In this document: positions 24,628-34,480 of the stretch, piece by piece | How the letters are laid out: the number at the start of each line of letters is the position of its first letter | Position numbering within the stretch: position 1 is the stretch's first letter | NCBI GenBank assembly: GCA_964634885.1 | Contig: CAZWLN010000001.1 | Coordinates: 197,140-261,139, forward strand | Source of the DNA: DAINRZ01 sp964634885 | GTDB taxonomy: Bacteria; Bacteroidota; Ignavibacteria; Kapaibacteriales; UBA2268 | Length of the DNA: 64,000 bases | Direction: 5' to 3' | Translations under genes and position numbers: made by a program | The notes under the pieces: model-generated | Databases searched by the model: none | The model's input: the letters and a program-made list of their open reading frames with translations, nothing else | Told to the model about the DNA's origin: nothing

Positions 24628-25395
24628 ACCCAGGCCGGCGACAGCAAAGACGACAGCCAGTACCAGAAGGATTGTCGAGGTGTTTTCCTTTTGTTTGATG
24701 GCTTCTTCCTCAGATTTACGTGAAATTATGAATGGTTTGTTCCTGTCCTGAGGTTTCCTGATGATGGGGCTGCCGTTGTTGTCCTGCATTTCACCGATGA
24801 CGTAGAGGTTGCTGCCGGCAGGCAGGATGCTTTCCACAATGTTATAGCCGGTTACCCTTCTCTGTGGATGGGTATTGATGTTCAAAGTGAAATTGCCGAA
24901 CTGGAGAAAGCCTACACCGCCTGAGTGCGGTTCATACTTTTCGGTTGTTTTAACCATGTCGATGTCGGCCCCTTCAGGGTCAATCATCACCTCACCCGTA
25001 TCATCGGCGAGCATGAAATAATTGAACCGGGAATTGGAAGCAACGACATTCGAACCTTTCCTGATGTTTCTGGCAATCCTTCCTTCATCATCCCGGGTTT
25101 CATAATCTTCTTCATAGTTCTCAGTAATCGAGAAATTATAGCCTATGCATTCTGTTTTTGTTATTTCTGCCAGCAAAGGAGTAACCATCCTGCCTGCACC
25201 TTTCAGCTCGGCAAGCTGTTTGACAGCGTCGCCGCCGACTTCGTCAACCAGTTTTTTGTGTAGTTCGGAGAGTTCGGCTGCTTTTGAAGTCTTAAGATAC
25301 TTCATTTCCATTACCTGGTTCCTGGCCTTGTTCCGAAAGATCAGAACAACAATGGAGGCAATTATCGAGACGGCTCCGAAAATGATAAACAGCAT
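24595..25395 (-). CDS. Bacterial GIDE-domain (MULAN/MAPL-like) membrane protein
   Basis: 266 aa. A transmembrane helix occupies residues 2-20 and another 241-262. Between them lies a soluble domain with the GIDE signature: RMVTPLLAEITKTECIGYNFSI, FMLADDTGEVMIDPEGAD, LPAGSNLYVIGEMQDNNGSPII and PFIISRKSEEE. This is the arrangement of human MUL1/MAPL, minus the RING finger, and bacterial homologues are known. Its role in bacteria is unclear. GAGG precedes ATG 25395. It is convergent with, and overlaps, the 23929 lipoprotein gene. Confidence 0.8.
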   Translation of the reverse strand: MLFIIFGAVSIIASIVVLIFRNKARNQVMEMKYLKTSKAAELSELHKKLVDEVGGDAVKQLAELKGAGRMVTPLLAEITKTECIGYNFSITENYEEDYETRDDEGRIARNIRKGSNVVASNSRFNYFMLADDTGEVMIDPEGADIDMVKTTEKYEPHSGGVGFLQFGNFTLNINTHPQRRVTGYNIVESILPAGSNLYVIGEMQDNNGSPIIRKPQDRNKPFIISRKSEEEAIKQKENTSTILLVLAVVFAVAGLGLIAWGISSIL

Positions 25396-25492
25396 TGTAA
25401 CCTCAGAATAAATGAAACATACACCAAGAACAACAGTAATTCACAAATATTAACTTATAGAAATTTTGTCAATAATAAAAACAGTATTCATT

Positions 25493-28400
25493 TCACTGGT
25501 ATATTGCTTTTCGAATTATGCTTTCCTGTTCTTCGAGGTGCTTTTTATATGAACCGGTAGAAGTTGCAGCGCTTTCTTCCCTGCCAATGTATTCCAATTT
25601 CTTAGCTCCGGGTAATAACAGGTTCTGCCGGAACATGAAATTCCAGGCTCCCATATTGCACGGCTCTTCCTGTACCCAGTAATACTCCTGCGCATCGGCG
25701 TACTTTTCAAGGATGGTGCCCAGCAATGTGATGTTTAAGGGATAAAGCTGTTCGATCCTGACGAGGGCAACATCTTTCCTGCCTGACTTCTCCAACTCCT
25801 GCAGCAGTTCATAGTATATCTTACCGGAGCAAAGCAGGACCCTGCCTGTCCCGGAAGACCCGAACGTACCTTCGAAACCGGCAATCTCCCTGAAATGGCC
25901 CCGTGTAAATTCTGTCATGGGCGAGACAGCCAGTGGATTCCTGAGCATACTCTTGGGGGTAAAGAGAATCAGTGGCTTCTTTTCTTTCATCATGGCCTGC
26001 CTGCGAAGGACGTGGAAATACTGCGCGGGAGTTGACAAATTGCAGACAATCATGTTGTTGCCTGCACACAACTGCAAGAATCGCTCAAGCCGGGCACTGG
26101 AATGCTCGGGGCCCTGCCCGTCGTAACTGTGCGGAAGCAGCACAACGATCCCGGAGGCCTGTCCCCATTTCGATTCTCCACATGCAAGGAACTGGTCGAA
26201 GATTGGCTGGGCCATATTGGCAAAGTCTCCGAACTGTGCTTCCCAGAGCGTGAGGCTGTCCTTTGCAACGACACTGTAGCCGTACTCGAAACCAAGTACT
26301 GCAAGCTCCGACAAAGGACTGTCCCATATCCTCAGCTTAGCCTGTTTTTCGCCTATGTGGTTGAGAGGATTGTATTCCTCTTCGGTGTTCACGTCATAAA
26401 TCACAGCATGGCGCTGGCTGAATGTCCCCCTTCGCGAATCCTCGCCGGAAAACCGTATCTCCCTGCCTTCCAGAAGAATGGTACTGAAGGCAAGCGCTTC
26501 GGCCATGGACCAGTCGATGGACGGCTCTTCGCCAAAAACCATTGAACGGCGTTTTTTAAGTATGGCAGCAACCTTGGGATTGGTTTCAAAACCCCTGTCA
26601 GGCAATTTTGTAATTCTGTCGGCAATCTGTTCGATGACCTCCCGATTAGTGGAACTTCCGTAAACCTGGAAATCCGCTCCCCCGGTGTTTTCCATTATTG
26701 GCCGGACAGCAGAAGGCTTTTTCCTGGAAGTGAATTTCTTATTGAAATACATATGCAGGCCACTGATGATGTCCTTTGCTTCCTCTTCGGTCAAGACAGC
26801 TTCTTTGATCAATTCCTGCTCATATTTGATGCCTACGGGAGCCATAGACTTGATCTTCCTGTAGAGCAAGGGCTGGGTGTAGCCGGGTTCATCCGACTCA
26901 TTGTGTCCGTATTTCCTGTATCCCAGTATGTCGATGATGACATCGTCGTTGAATGTCTGCCTGTATTCAAAGGCAAACAGTACCGCTGAGACTACGGCCT
27001 CGGGCTCATTGCCGTTAACATGGATGATGGGTACCTGTATCATCTTGGCAACATCAGTTGCATAGACTGTTGAGCGGGCTTCTGCCGAAGAGGTGGTAAA
27101 GCCAATCTGGTTGTTGATGATGACATGAATGGTACCACCGGTACGGTATCCCTTCAGTTTGGAGAGATTGAGTGTCTCAGCAACAATACCCTGGCCTGCA
27201 AAGGCCGAATCGCCGTGTATCAGCACCGGAAGCACTTTTGTATATGTGTTATCCTTTATGGTATTGGCCCTTGCTCTTGCCATTCCTTCGACCACCGGGT
27301 TGACAAGTTCCAGGTGGCTTGGATTGGGAGACATGTCGATGGTGATAGCGTTGCCTTTCTCCGATCTGAACACTCCCCTGCTGCCGAGATGATACTTGAC
27401 ATCACCGGAGCCATGGTAAGAACGCCCGTCGATTGAACCGTCGAATTCATCGAAGACTTTTTCAATCTCTTTTCCGATGATGTTTACCAGTACGTTGAGC
27501 CTTCCCCTGTGTGCCATGCCAAGATAGACAGAATCGAGCCCGGTGTCGGCACAAAGGCTGAGGAGCCTGTCCAACAGGACAATCAGGGACTCTCCCCCTT
27601 CGAGCGAGAATCTTTTATGGCCTATGAATTTCGTGTGGAGGAATTCTTCGAACTCCTGTGCCAGTAACAGCTTCTTAAATATCTCTTTTCGTTCTTCGCT
27701 GCTGTAATTCCTTGAAAAAGCTCCGGTTTCGACATGTTTTTTAATCCACTCTTTCCTTACCGGGTCCTGGATATGCATAAATTCGATGCCCGTTGAACCG
27801 CAGTATGATTCCCTTAGGAGTTCAATTATCGACCTCAGAGGCAGTTCATTCTCTTCCCAGGCATCATCGGCATGAAATATCCTGTCGAGGTCCCAAATGG
27901 TAAAACCATAATAGGCGGGGTCCAGCTCGGGATAGTAATAGGACTCGAACCCGAGAGGGTTAATCGATGCCAGCAGGTGCCCCCTCACCCTGTACGCATT
28001 AATCATCAGCATTGCATGGGCGCTCTTTTCGATAGCCACTTTTTCGTCTATTTGCCCGAAACTGTTGATTGCCGTGTTGTCGGTTGTCCATCTGACCGGT
28101 TCGAAGGGTATCCTGAGTGAAGCAAATATCTGGTCGTAGAATTTATATTCGCCTATGAGGAGTTTGCTCAGATAGCTAAGGAATTCAGCGGATTCGGCGC
28201 CTTGAGTAATCCTGTGGTCATATGTATTTGTAAGGGTAATGGTTTTGGAAACCGCCAGAGAGGTAAGTATTTCCGGTTTGACAGCCTGGTACTCGACCGG
28301 GTAATCGATGGATCCCGCAGCAACAATCATCCCCTGTCCTTTCATCAGCCTGGGATTGGAAGCTGTGGTACCGATCATTCCGGGATTGGTAAGTGTTACC

Positions 28401-29035
28401 GTCGTGCCCGTCAGGTCCTCTACACCGATCTTGTTGTTTCTTGTCCTGGCGATTACATTGTCATAGGCTTCGATGAACTGCGAGAAGTTCATGGACTGGG
28501 CGTCTTTGATGTTAGGAACAAGTAAAAGCCTGGTCCCGTCTTTTTTGGTAATATCCACAGCAAGTCCGATATTTACAGAAGGTCTCTTCACCCTATACGG
28601 AGCGCCATCGACGACGGTGTAGGTATCATTCAGCCCGGGGAATTTTTCAAGAGTCCTGACAATGGCCCAGGCAAGGAGATGGGTGAAAGATATTCTGTTA
28701 CGTTTCATCTTCGACAGGTACCTGTTGATGATGCGCCTGTTCTCATCGAGTGCTTTGACGGGCATTGTGCGTGATGAGGTTGCCGTCGGTATTCCGAGGC
28801 TGTCTTCCATGTTCAGGGCAATTTTCTGCGACACTGTCCCCATGGGTTCCAGCAGGTCCCCTTCGTTCAGCGGTACAGGGTATTCGTCTGTTCGCTTGTC
28901 GGACTGTTTTACTTTTGCGGCAATCTCTTCGCGTGTCCTGTGGAAGTATTCCCGCCATTGCGGACTGACGGAGTCAGGGTCTTTCAGGTACTCGAAGTAC
29001 AGTTCGTCTTCGTATGCGGTATTTGGACTTATCAT
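25493..29035 (-). CDS. kgd: Fused E2-E1 2-oxoglutarate dehydrogenase/decarboxylase (Kgd/OdhA type)
   Basis: 1180 aa. It has a short N-terminal OdhA-type segment (MISPNTAYEDELYFEYLKDPDSV). An acyltransferase (E2 catalytic) domain without lipoyl domain occupies residues 95-330, with LTNPGMIGTTASNPRLMKGQGMI and the catalytic TYDHRITQG. The thiamine diphosphate E1 domain is GMAHRGRLNVLVNI, HGDSAFAGQGIVAETLNLSKL and IINNQIGFTTS. The architecture is that of mycobacterial Kgd, an enzyme that decarboxylates 2-oxoglutarate and can feed the E3-coupled complex. It is 100 bp from the GT-C gene on the same strand. Confidence 0.93.
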   Translation of the reverse strand: MISPNTAYEDELYFEYLKDPDSVSPQWREYFHRTREEIAAKVKQSDKRTDEYPVPLNEGDLLEPMGTVSQKIALNMEDSLGIPTATSSRTMPVKALDENRRIINRYLSKMKRNRISFTHLLAWAIVRTLEKFPGLNDTYTVVDGAPYRVKRPSVNIGLAVDITKKDGTRLLLVPNIKDAQSMNFSQFIEAYDNVIARTRNNKIGVEDLTGTTVTLTNPGMIGTTASNPRLMKGQGMIVAAGSIDYPVEYQAVKPEILTSLAVSKTITLTNTYDHRITQGAESAEFLSYLSKLLIGEYKFYDQIFASLRIPFEPVRWTTDNTAINSFGQIDEKVAIEKSAHAMLMINAYRVRGHLLASINPLGFESYYYPELDPAYYGFTIWDLDRIFHADDAWEENELPLRSIIELLRESYCGSTGIEFMHIQDPVRKEWIKKHVETGAFSRNYSSEERKEIFKKLLLAQEFEEFLHTKFIGHKRFSLEGGESLIVLLDRLLSLCADTGLDSVYLGMAHRGRLNVLVNIIGKEIEKVFDEFDGSIDGRSYHGSGDVKYHLGSRGVFRSEKGNAITIDMSPNPSHLELVNPVVEGMARARANTIKDNTYTKVLPVLIHGDSAFAGQGIVAETLNLSKLKGYRTGGTIHVIINNQIGFTTSSAEARSTVYATDVAKMIQVPIIHVNGNEPEAVVSAVLFAFEYRQTFNDDVIIDILGYRKYGHNESDEPGYTQPLLYRKIKSMAPVGIKYEQELIKEAVLTEEEAKDIISGLHMYFNKKFTSRKKPSAVRPIMENTGGADFQVYGSSTNREVIEQIADRITKLPDRGFETNPKVAAILKKRRSMVFGEEPSIDWSMAEALAFSTILLEGREIRFSGEDSRRGTFSQRHAVIYDVNTEEEYNPLNHIGEKQAKLRIWDSPLSELAVLGFEYGYSVVAKDSLTLWEAQFGDFANMAQPIFDQFLACGESKWGQASGIVVLLPHSYDGQGPEHSSARLERFLQLCAGNNMIVCNLSTPAQYFHVLRRQAMMKEKKPLILFTPKSMLRNPLAVSPMTEFTRGHFREIAGFEGTFGSSGTGRVLLCSGKIYYELLQELEKSGRKDVALVRIEQLYPLNITLLGTILEKYADAQEYYWVQEEPCNMGAWNFMFRQNLLLPGAKKLEYIGREESAATSTGSYKKHLEEQESIIRKAIYQ

Positions 29036-29135
29036 AAATTCAATTCATCATTAACAATAATTTCCTGGTTATGACAATGCATTTCTTCAAATATTATATA
29101 AATATTTAAGATAATTATTTCATGATAATGAATTT

Positions 29136-30467
29136 TCAGGCTTTCTTCTTTGCAATCTTCTTAAATAATTTCATATTCAGAAATATCTCTTTTTCAGAAA
29201 TAACCAATCCGGCAAACATATAATAGACAATGTTAACGAACCTGGGTTCATAGATATAGATTGAAGTCATTGCAATCTTATACAAGGCAAATGCAGAAAT
29301 AAAGACAAATACATAAGGATACTTCAATTTCTTAAAGTTAACTCCAAGAATAATTATTCCAACGTAAATCAGGAAATTAACAGGCATAAACAGGAATTGG
29401 ATGAACTTTTCAAATAATATCGGTACAGACAGGCCCGGATCATAATCGAAAAGAGCTATTAACTGATTGAAGCTGTTACCTTTTAATTTCAGTTTTTCGT
29501 TGAAATCATAGCGATAGTGGGGGTCAATAATTATGTTGCCATATTCACCCGTATAAACACCATCGGTGAAATTCCTGCAAAAATTATACAGATTCTTTTT
29601 CATATAATCCAGAGGGTAATCCCTGACAGCCTTCTGGTATGCATCGGTAAGAAGGCTGTCTCCAACGACGGAGTAAGGCATTGTGACTCCCCTTTTCCAT
29701 AGGTAATCATAAGCTGAATACTCGTGCAGATAGACTCCCCAGGGATTGCTCTTCAGTGTTCCAAGGGAAACATAGCCGACAATGCCGAAATTGCTTGTCG
29801 TCAGGCTGATTTTTCCGTTTGTATTATATGCCCGGACAGCCCAGGGAGAAATGAATATACCGGCAAGCAGTGACAGTGCCACTATTGAAACCCAAACCTG
29901 TTTTCTGTATTGTTTAAACCCTGGAAACAGGATTAACACCAATGAGAAAAACGGCATTACTATATATTCGGTCCTGAAGTTAATCATTAATCCCAGGAGA
30001 ACACCGGCAATAATGAGGTTCCTGAACTTCTTTCCGTCGAGGTATTGCCTGAAATAGTAATAGAATACTATTATCAGATAGGCAGTGATCCCGTCGGGCC
30101 ACTTGACCGACATCAGTGCAATAAACGGAATATGAAGAAAAAGATGGAAGTATTGCGGCTCGATTTTAAACAGCCTATAGAAGTAATATATGCCGGATAT
30201 ACACATCAGGGCCTGGAAGAATAAAAGGATCAACCCATTGGTGTTGAACCAGGCGTCCGGGATCAGCAGTATTGAATAGCCCCACATCGGGTAGAATGCG
30301 GGTTTACCCTGGAACAGGTAATGTGTAAACCCATTGCCTTCGAGAAGGTTTTCGGCAGCAGGAAGGAAATTTCTTTCATAGATCAACTGCTGGTTCAGGT
30401 GATTGACATTTAGAATAAAAACCAAAAAAGTAAGAATTGTAAGAAAAATATAGAACTTCCTATTCAT
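29136..30467 (-). CDS. Polytopic membrane protein, probable GT-C glycosyltransferase
   Basis: 443 aa with about ten hydrophobic helices and a long luminal loop after the first. The loop carries Asn/Asp-rich residues and RNFLPAAENLLEGNGFTHYLFQGKPAFYPMWG, typical of GT-C glycosyltransferases (ArnT/dolichyl-phosphate mannose-type) that use lipid-linked sugar. Catalytic activity is inferred. The stop codon of the flippase-methyltransferase gene lies one nucleotide before its start, so the two are translationally coupled. Confidence 0.6.
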   Translation of the reverse strand: MNRKFYIFLTILTFLVFILNVNHLNQQLIYERNFLPAAENLLEGNGFTHYLFQGKPAFYPMWGYSILLIPDAWFNTNGLILLFFQALMCISGIYYFYRLFKIEPQYFHLFLHIPFIALMSVKWPDGITAYLIIVFYYYFRQYLDGKKFRNLIIAGVLLGLMINFRTEYIVMPFFSLVLILFPGFKQYRKQVWVSIVALSLLAGIFISPWAVRAYNTNGKISLTTSNFGIVGYVSLGTLKSNPWGVYLHEYSAYDYLWKRGVTMPYSVVGDSLLTDAYQKAVRDYPLDYMKKNLYNFCRNFTDGVYTGEYGNIIIDPHYRYDFNEKLKLKGNSFNQLIALFDYDPGLSVPILFEKFIQFLFMPVNFLIYVGIIILGVNFKKLKYPYVFVFISAFALYKIAMTSIYIYEPRFVNIVYYMFAGLVISEKEIFLNMKLFKKIAKKKA

Positions 30468-30468
30468 A

Positions 30469-32046
30469 TTACTTCTTCTCTAAAATAATTGAAATATGAG
30501 CCGAAAACTTCGCGCAGAACCGGTTTTCCTCAAGTTTTCTTTCGATTTTTGTGAGTAACGGCAGTAAGAAAGCCGGAGTAAAGTCGGGAATAAATGTTTT
30601 ATAGACGGTGTTGACCTCCCTGAACAGCTCGGGGGCAATGTTGCTTTTAAGCCACATTTCCGTTCCTTCGTCGATGTCTTTGATGATCGGGAAAACATAG
30701 CCCAGATAGAAGCGGAAAAGCGGATTGAGGATATTCATTTCGTGAATGATAAACCTGCCGCCCGGCTTCAGTATCCTGTATATCTCGCGGAAAGCCTTCT
30801 TCTGTTCTTCAAAATTGCTCAGGTGGTGAATAATATTGATGGCATAGGCAAAATCGAGACTGCTGTCTTCATAGGGCAATTCGGTTATACTTGCCCTGGT
30901 AATCCTGTCTCCGCCCAAGCCGGTATTATTCTTTGCAAATTCGACCTGTTCGGCAGAATAGTCGATTCCATTGATGTCATAGCCCTCGCCTGCCATCTCC
31001 CTGATGTACCATCCCTGGCCGCAACCGGCATCGAGGCCTTTCTTGAACCGGTCCTGAGGAAGGTATTCAAGGTTTATTTTCATTTTTTTCCCAATGAAAA
31101 TATCCTGGACATGATCGGGTATGATTTTCTGATAATAGCCGGATATATTGTCGAAATGGTTTTGTTCGGCACTGCTGCGTTTTTTAAACCTGTAATATGA
31201 GAGGTAAGAAAAGACAGCAATGATAATCACCAGCCAAAATGTCAGGGCCCTGTTAATAATAGCCGAATAAACCGATATATCCACCGGGATGCCCGATTTG
31301 ACAAGATTGTCGATAATGCTCATGCCTGTAATAGATATTCCGGCAGGGACATAGGACAGTGAACCGCTGTAAAGACTGTTGGCAAAGTAATTAACACTTT
31401 GTTCCATTGTAATATTGCCGCCAAAGGACATCAAAGACAATTGCAATGATGTGGAAGTAATCAGCCATACGATTACCGTCAGTGCAAACGCGAAGATGAC
31501 CGAGACTGCCTGTTTAACGAAGCTGGCAGAACCGGACTTGCGGGACATTGATATATAAATTATACACACCAGAAGAATCGCAAAGCCTGAAACCGCAATA
31601 ACAACAAAATTGCTGCTCAGATAGAACAGGAGCATTATTGAAAGTACATCGACAGCTACATCGAGGATTAATATTACCAACCCGACAAACAGAGAGTTCT
31701 TCAAAGGAATGAGCCTTATCAGGTATGGCAGATGGAAAGGAAAGAAATTGCCGACGTATGAAATCAGGTAGGTTGAAAACAACTCTTTTGAGGGAATCAT
31801 TACGCCGAAAGCCCTGAGAAGGAACACCCACCTGATGTACCTTGCCGTGATATTGAACAGGGTAATGGGGATGATCAGAAGGAACCAGTAATTAATTATC
31901 CCCGAAAACATTGTTCCAAGGGAACTGTCAACATTTAACTTTTCGACGAGGCCCGCTGAACTGAAATAGGCAATTATCAAGGACGACAATAGCGAAATGA
32001 TAATAATTCCTTTAAGAACAAAGCCTCTATAAGATTTTTCAGCCAT
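30469..32046 (-). CDS. Lipid flippase-like domain fused to SAM methyltransferase
   Basis: 525 aa. Residues 1-300 are a polytopic membrane domain of the UPF0104/AglD-MprF flippase type, with GNFFPFHLPYLIRLIPL and several paired helices. Residues 325-525 are a class I SAM methyltransferase (Methyltransf_11): GLDAGCGQGWYIREMAGEGYDINGIDYS, then DFAYAINIIHHLS and LKPGGRFIIHE. I know of no common family with this fusion. The likely substrate is a lipid-linked sugar or other isoprenoid lipid, given the coupled GT-C gene. Start is ATG 32046 (MAEKS). Confidence 0.7.
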   Translation of the reverse strand: MAEKSYRGFVLKGIIIISLLSSLIIAYFSSAGLVEKLNVDSSLGTMFSGIINYWFLLIIPITLFNITARYIRWVFLLRAFGVMIPSKELFSTYLISYVGNFFPFHLPYLIRLIPLKNSLFVGLVILILDVAVDVLSIMLLFYLSSNFVVIAVSGFAILLVCIIYISMSRKSGSASFVKQAVSVIFAFALTVIVWLITSTSLQLSLMSFGGNITMEQSVNYFANSLYSGSLSYVPAGISITGMSIIDNLVKSGIPVDISVYSAIINRALTFWLVIIIAVFSYLSYYRFKKRSSAEQNHFDNISGYYQKIIPDHVQDIFIGKKMKINLEYLPQDRFKKGLDAGCGQGWYIREMAGEGYDINGIDYSAEQVEFAKNNTGLGGDRITRASITELPYEDSSLDFAYAINIIHHLSNFEEQKKAFREIYRILKPGGRFIIHEMNILNPLFRFYLGYVFPIIKDIDEGTEMWLKSNIAPELFREVNTVYKTFIPDFTPAFLLPLLTKIERKLEENRFCAKFSAHISIILEKK

Positions 32047-32186
32047 AAACAATCAAAAAAATTAAAAAATAAAAATTCAATATAGTAAAAATATTTCGAA
32101 TTATTGATTTATCAATTTCATCAATTTATTCCCTGAATAATCGTTAACAAGTAATTTATTGAAAGAAATTTGCTGGCATAAAAGAA

Positions 32187-34478
32187 ATGGTGAATTACAA
32201 GTGGATACAAATACTGCTATATATTGTACTGGTTCCGTGCCTTTTCATTGGCCCGGCCTTAGCGGCTGACACCAGGCCTTCATCGGGTTGCACCCTGAAC
32301 GGCTATGTCAGGGACATAGAAACCGGAGAAACCCTGGTCGGCGCTACCATTACCGTCAAAGATCAGAAGACCGGCACATACACCAACAAAAGCGGCTTTT
32401 ACAGCCTTAACAACCTGCCTGCCGGCAAAGTAATCATTACCGTATCATTTGTGGGATACCGGGATTGCATCGACACTCTTACATTCAAAGAAAAGCAATC
32501 TCTCAGAAAAGACTTCGAACTGAAAACTGCTTCTGTTCTTACTGACGAAGTTACCGTCAACGCCATGCGCGAGATCGAGACCAAACAGATCAGCATCAGT
32601 AAGATCAATATACCTGTCGGCCAGCTGAAACAATTAAGAATCGGCGGCGAAGCAGACGTATTCAGGTCTCTGCAGTTCCTGCCCGGCATACTCACTTCTT
32701 CCCAGATATCCAGCGGCTTGTTTGTCCGTGGAGGTTCTCCCGACCAGAACTTAGTGCTGATCGACGGCGCCACGGTTTACAATCCCAGCCATCTTTTCGG
32801 TTTCATCTCGACCTTCAATACTGAAGCCATCAAAGACGTCGAACTCATTAAAGGAGGCTACCCTGCCGAATACGGGGGCCGGCTGTCAGCAGTGCTGAAC
32901 ATGACACAGAAAGACGGCAATACGAAGGACTTCGGAGGCAATGTCGTACTCGGAGCGCTGTCCTCCAGGCTCACCCTCGAAGGGCCTGCCGGTAACGGAT
33001 CGTGGTTCATCGGCGCCCGGAGGACTTACCTGGAAGTTGTGAAGGCTTTCATCGAGGAAGACCCTGAAGAACCTTTCCCCGACTTCAATTTCTACGACCT
33101 GAACCTGAAAGTATGCCAGAATCTTTCAGATAAGGACAAGATCTATCTCAGCGGTTTCAACAGCCGCGACAAACTGGACTACAGCAGTTACGGTGTCAGC
33201 CTGGGAATGAGCCTCGGGAATTTGTCCGGTTCCCTCCGCTGGAACAGGATCATTACCGACAACGTATTCTCTACCCTGATCTTCAGCACTTCCTATTACT
33301 ACAATTTTCTCAAAGGAGACCAGTCCGGCTACGGTTTCAGTGTGGACAACTCCATCAAGGACTTCACCCTGAAAGGCGGCCTCGAATGGTTCATAACCGA
33401 TGATTTTACAGCCAAAACAGGCTTCGAGGTAAGTAAATTCAATTTCATTTATCAATACAACTTTTCAGGCGAAGACGACACGACAACAACAAAGAACCTG
33501 GGTTCTACCATTGATATGAACATCGACGACTGGAACTACAGCCTTTACGCCCAGTTCAATTGCAACTTCCTGGAACAGTTCTCGCTCCAGGGGGGCCTGA
33601 GGTACAACCTGTGGGACCTGAGCCACCATCAGACCTACGACCCGCGCCTGGCTCTCCGTTACCAGATTAATGGAGGCATAGCAATCAAAGCTGCCTGGGG
33701 CATCTATCACCAGAACCTGAGGCTGGCAACACAACCCGACTTTTCCTTCTTCGACACCTGGATGCCTACAGATACGACATTGCAGCCGAGCAAAGCAGAG
33801 CACTACATCCTCAGCCTCGAGACCGTCCCCTGGGAAGGATACAACCTCAACTTCGATGTTTATTACAAAAAGATGGATAACATAAGCGAACTTAACAATA
33901 CAATAATATCAGCAGTAACTGTTTCCGACGTCTTCCTCATCGGCAATTCCACTGCCTGGGGCGCTGAAGTTTTCCTTCAGAAAAAATTCGGGCGGCTGAA
34001 CGGCTGGTTCGGCTATGCACTGGGTTTCATCGAATCGCGCTTTGACCAGATCAACAACGGCAAGGCTTTCAGGCCTAAATACGACAGGAGGCACGACCTG
34101 AAAATCGTCCTTCAGTACCAGATCAATAACGACTGGGATGTCGGCGCCAGTTTCACCTTCCAGTCGGGACAGTCATACACTCTTGCTACGTCGAGGCTGG
34201 AATCGAAACTATGGGGCAAACTTACAGGCAGGGGCATCATGATACCGGATCAAAGATATGGATTGAGGCTGCCTCCTTCACACCAGCTTAATATCAACGG
34301 AAGCTACAGCTTCCTGATGTTCGGACTGAAATCGAAGGCTATTCTCGACATATATAATGTTTACAACCGAAGGGACATCTGGTTCAGGTATTACAATACC
34401 AGCAAAGATGTTACGACGCTGGAAGATGTCCTGCTCCTGCCGATAATCCCTTCAATCTCCTTAGAGGTACAATTCTGA
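32187..34478 (+). CDS. TonB-dependent receptor with CarboxypepD-regulatory-like domain
   Basis: 763 aa. The signal peptide ends ALAA. A carboxypeptidase-regulatory-like beta-sandwich follows (TLNGYVRDIETGETLVGATITVKDQ, about 33-120). The plug domain comes next (FVRGGSPDQNLVLIDGATVYNPSHLFGF, then GGYPAEYGGRLSAVLNM). A 22-strand barrel makes up the rest. Such receptors take up ferric chelates, vitamins or oligosaccharides with TonB energy. The DUF4249 lipoprotein is 2 nt downstream, a common pair in this phylum. The ligand is unknown. Confidence 0.9.
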   Translation: MVNYKWIQILLYIVLVPCLFIGPALAADTRPSSGCTLNGYVRDIETGETLVGATITVKDQKTGTYTNKSGFYSLNNLPAGKVIITVSFVGYRDCIDTLTFKEKQSLRKDFELKTASVLTDEVTVNAMREIETKQISISKINIPVGQLKQLRIGGEADVFRSLQFLPGILTSSQISSGLFVRGGSPDQNLVLIDGATVYNPSHLFGFISTFNTEAIKDVELIKGGYPAEYGGRLSAVLNMTQKDGNTKDFGGNVVLGALSSRLTLEGPAGNGSWFIGARRTYLEVVKAFIEEDPEEPFPDFNFYDLNLKVCQNLSDKDKIYLSGFNSRDKLDYSSYGVSLGMSLGNLSGSLRWNRIITDNVFSTLIFSTSYYYNFLKGDQSGYGFSVDNSIKDFTLKGGLEWFITDDFTAKTGFEVSKFNFIYQYNFSGEDDTTTTKNLGSTIDMNIDDWNYSLYAQFNCNFLEQFSLQGGLRYNLWDLSHHQTYDPRLALRYQINGGIAIKAAWGIYHQNLRLATQPDFSFFDTWMPTDTTLQPSKAEHYILSLETVPWEGYNLNFDVYYKKMDNISELNNTIISAVTVSDVFLIGNSTAWGAEVFLQKKFGRLNGWFGYALGFIESRFDQINNGKAFRPKYDRRHDLKIVLQYQINNDWDVGASFTFQSGQSYTLATSRLESKLWGKLTGRGIMIPDQRYGLRLPPSHQLNINGSYSFLMFGLKSKAILDIYNVYNRRDIWFRYYNTSKDVTTLEDVLLLPIIPSISLEVQF

Positions 34479-34480
34479 TT

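Noticed and set aside
29089..29107. AAATATT-n5-AATATTT inverted repeat upstream of kgd
   Set aside because: Such palindromes are expected by chance in AT-rich DNA and there is no second copy.
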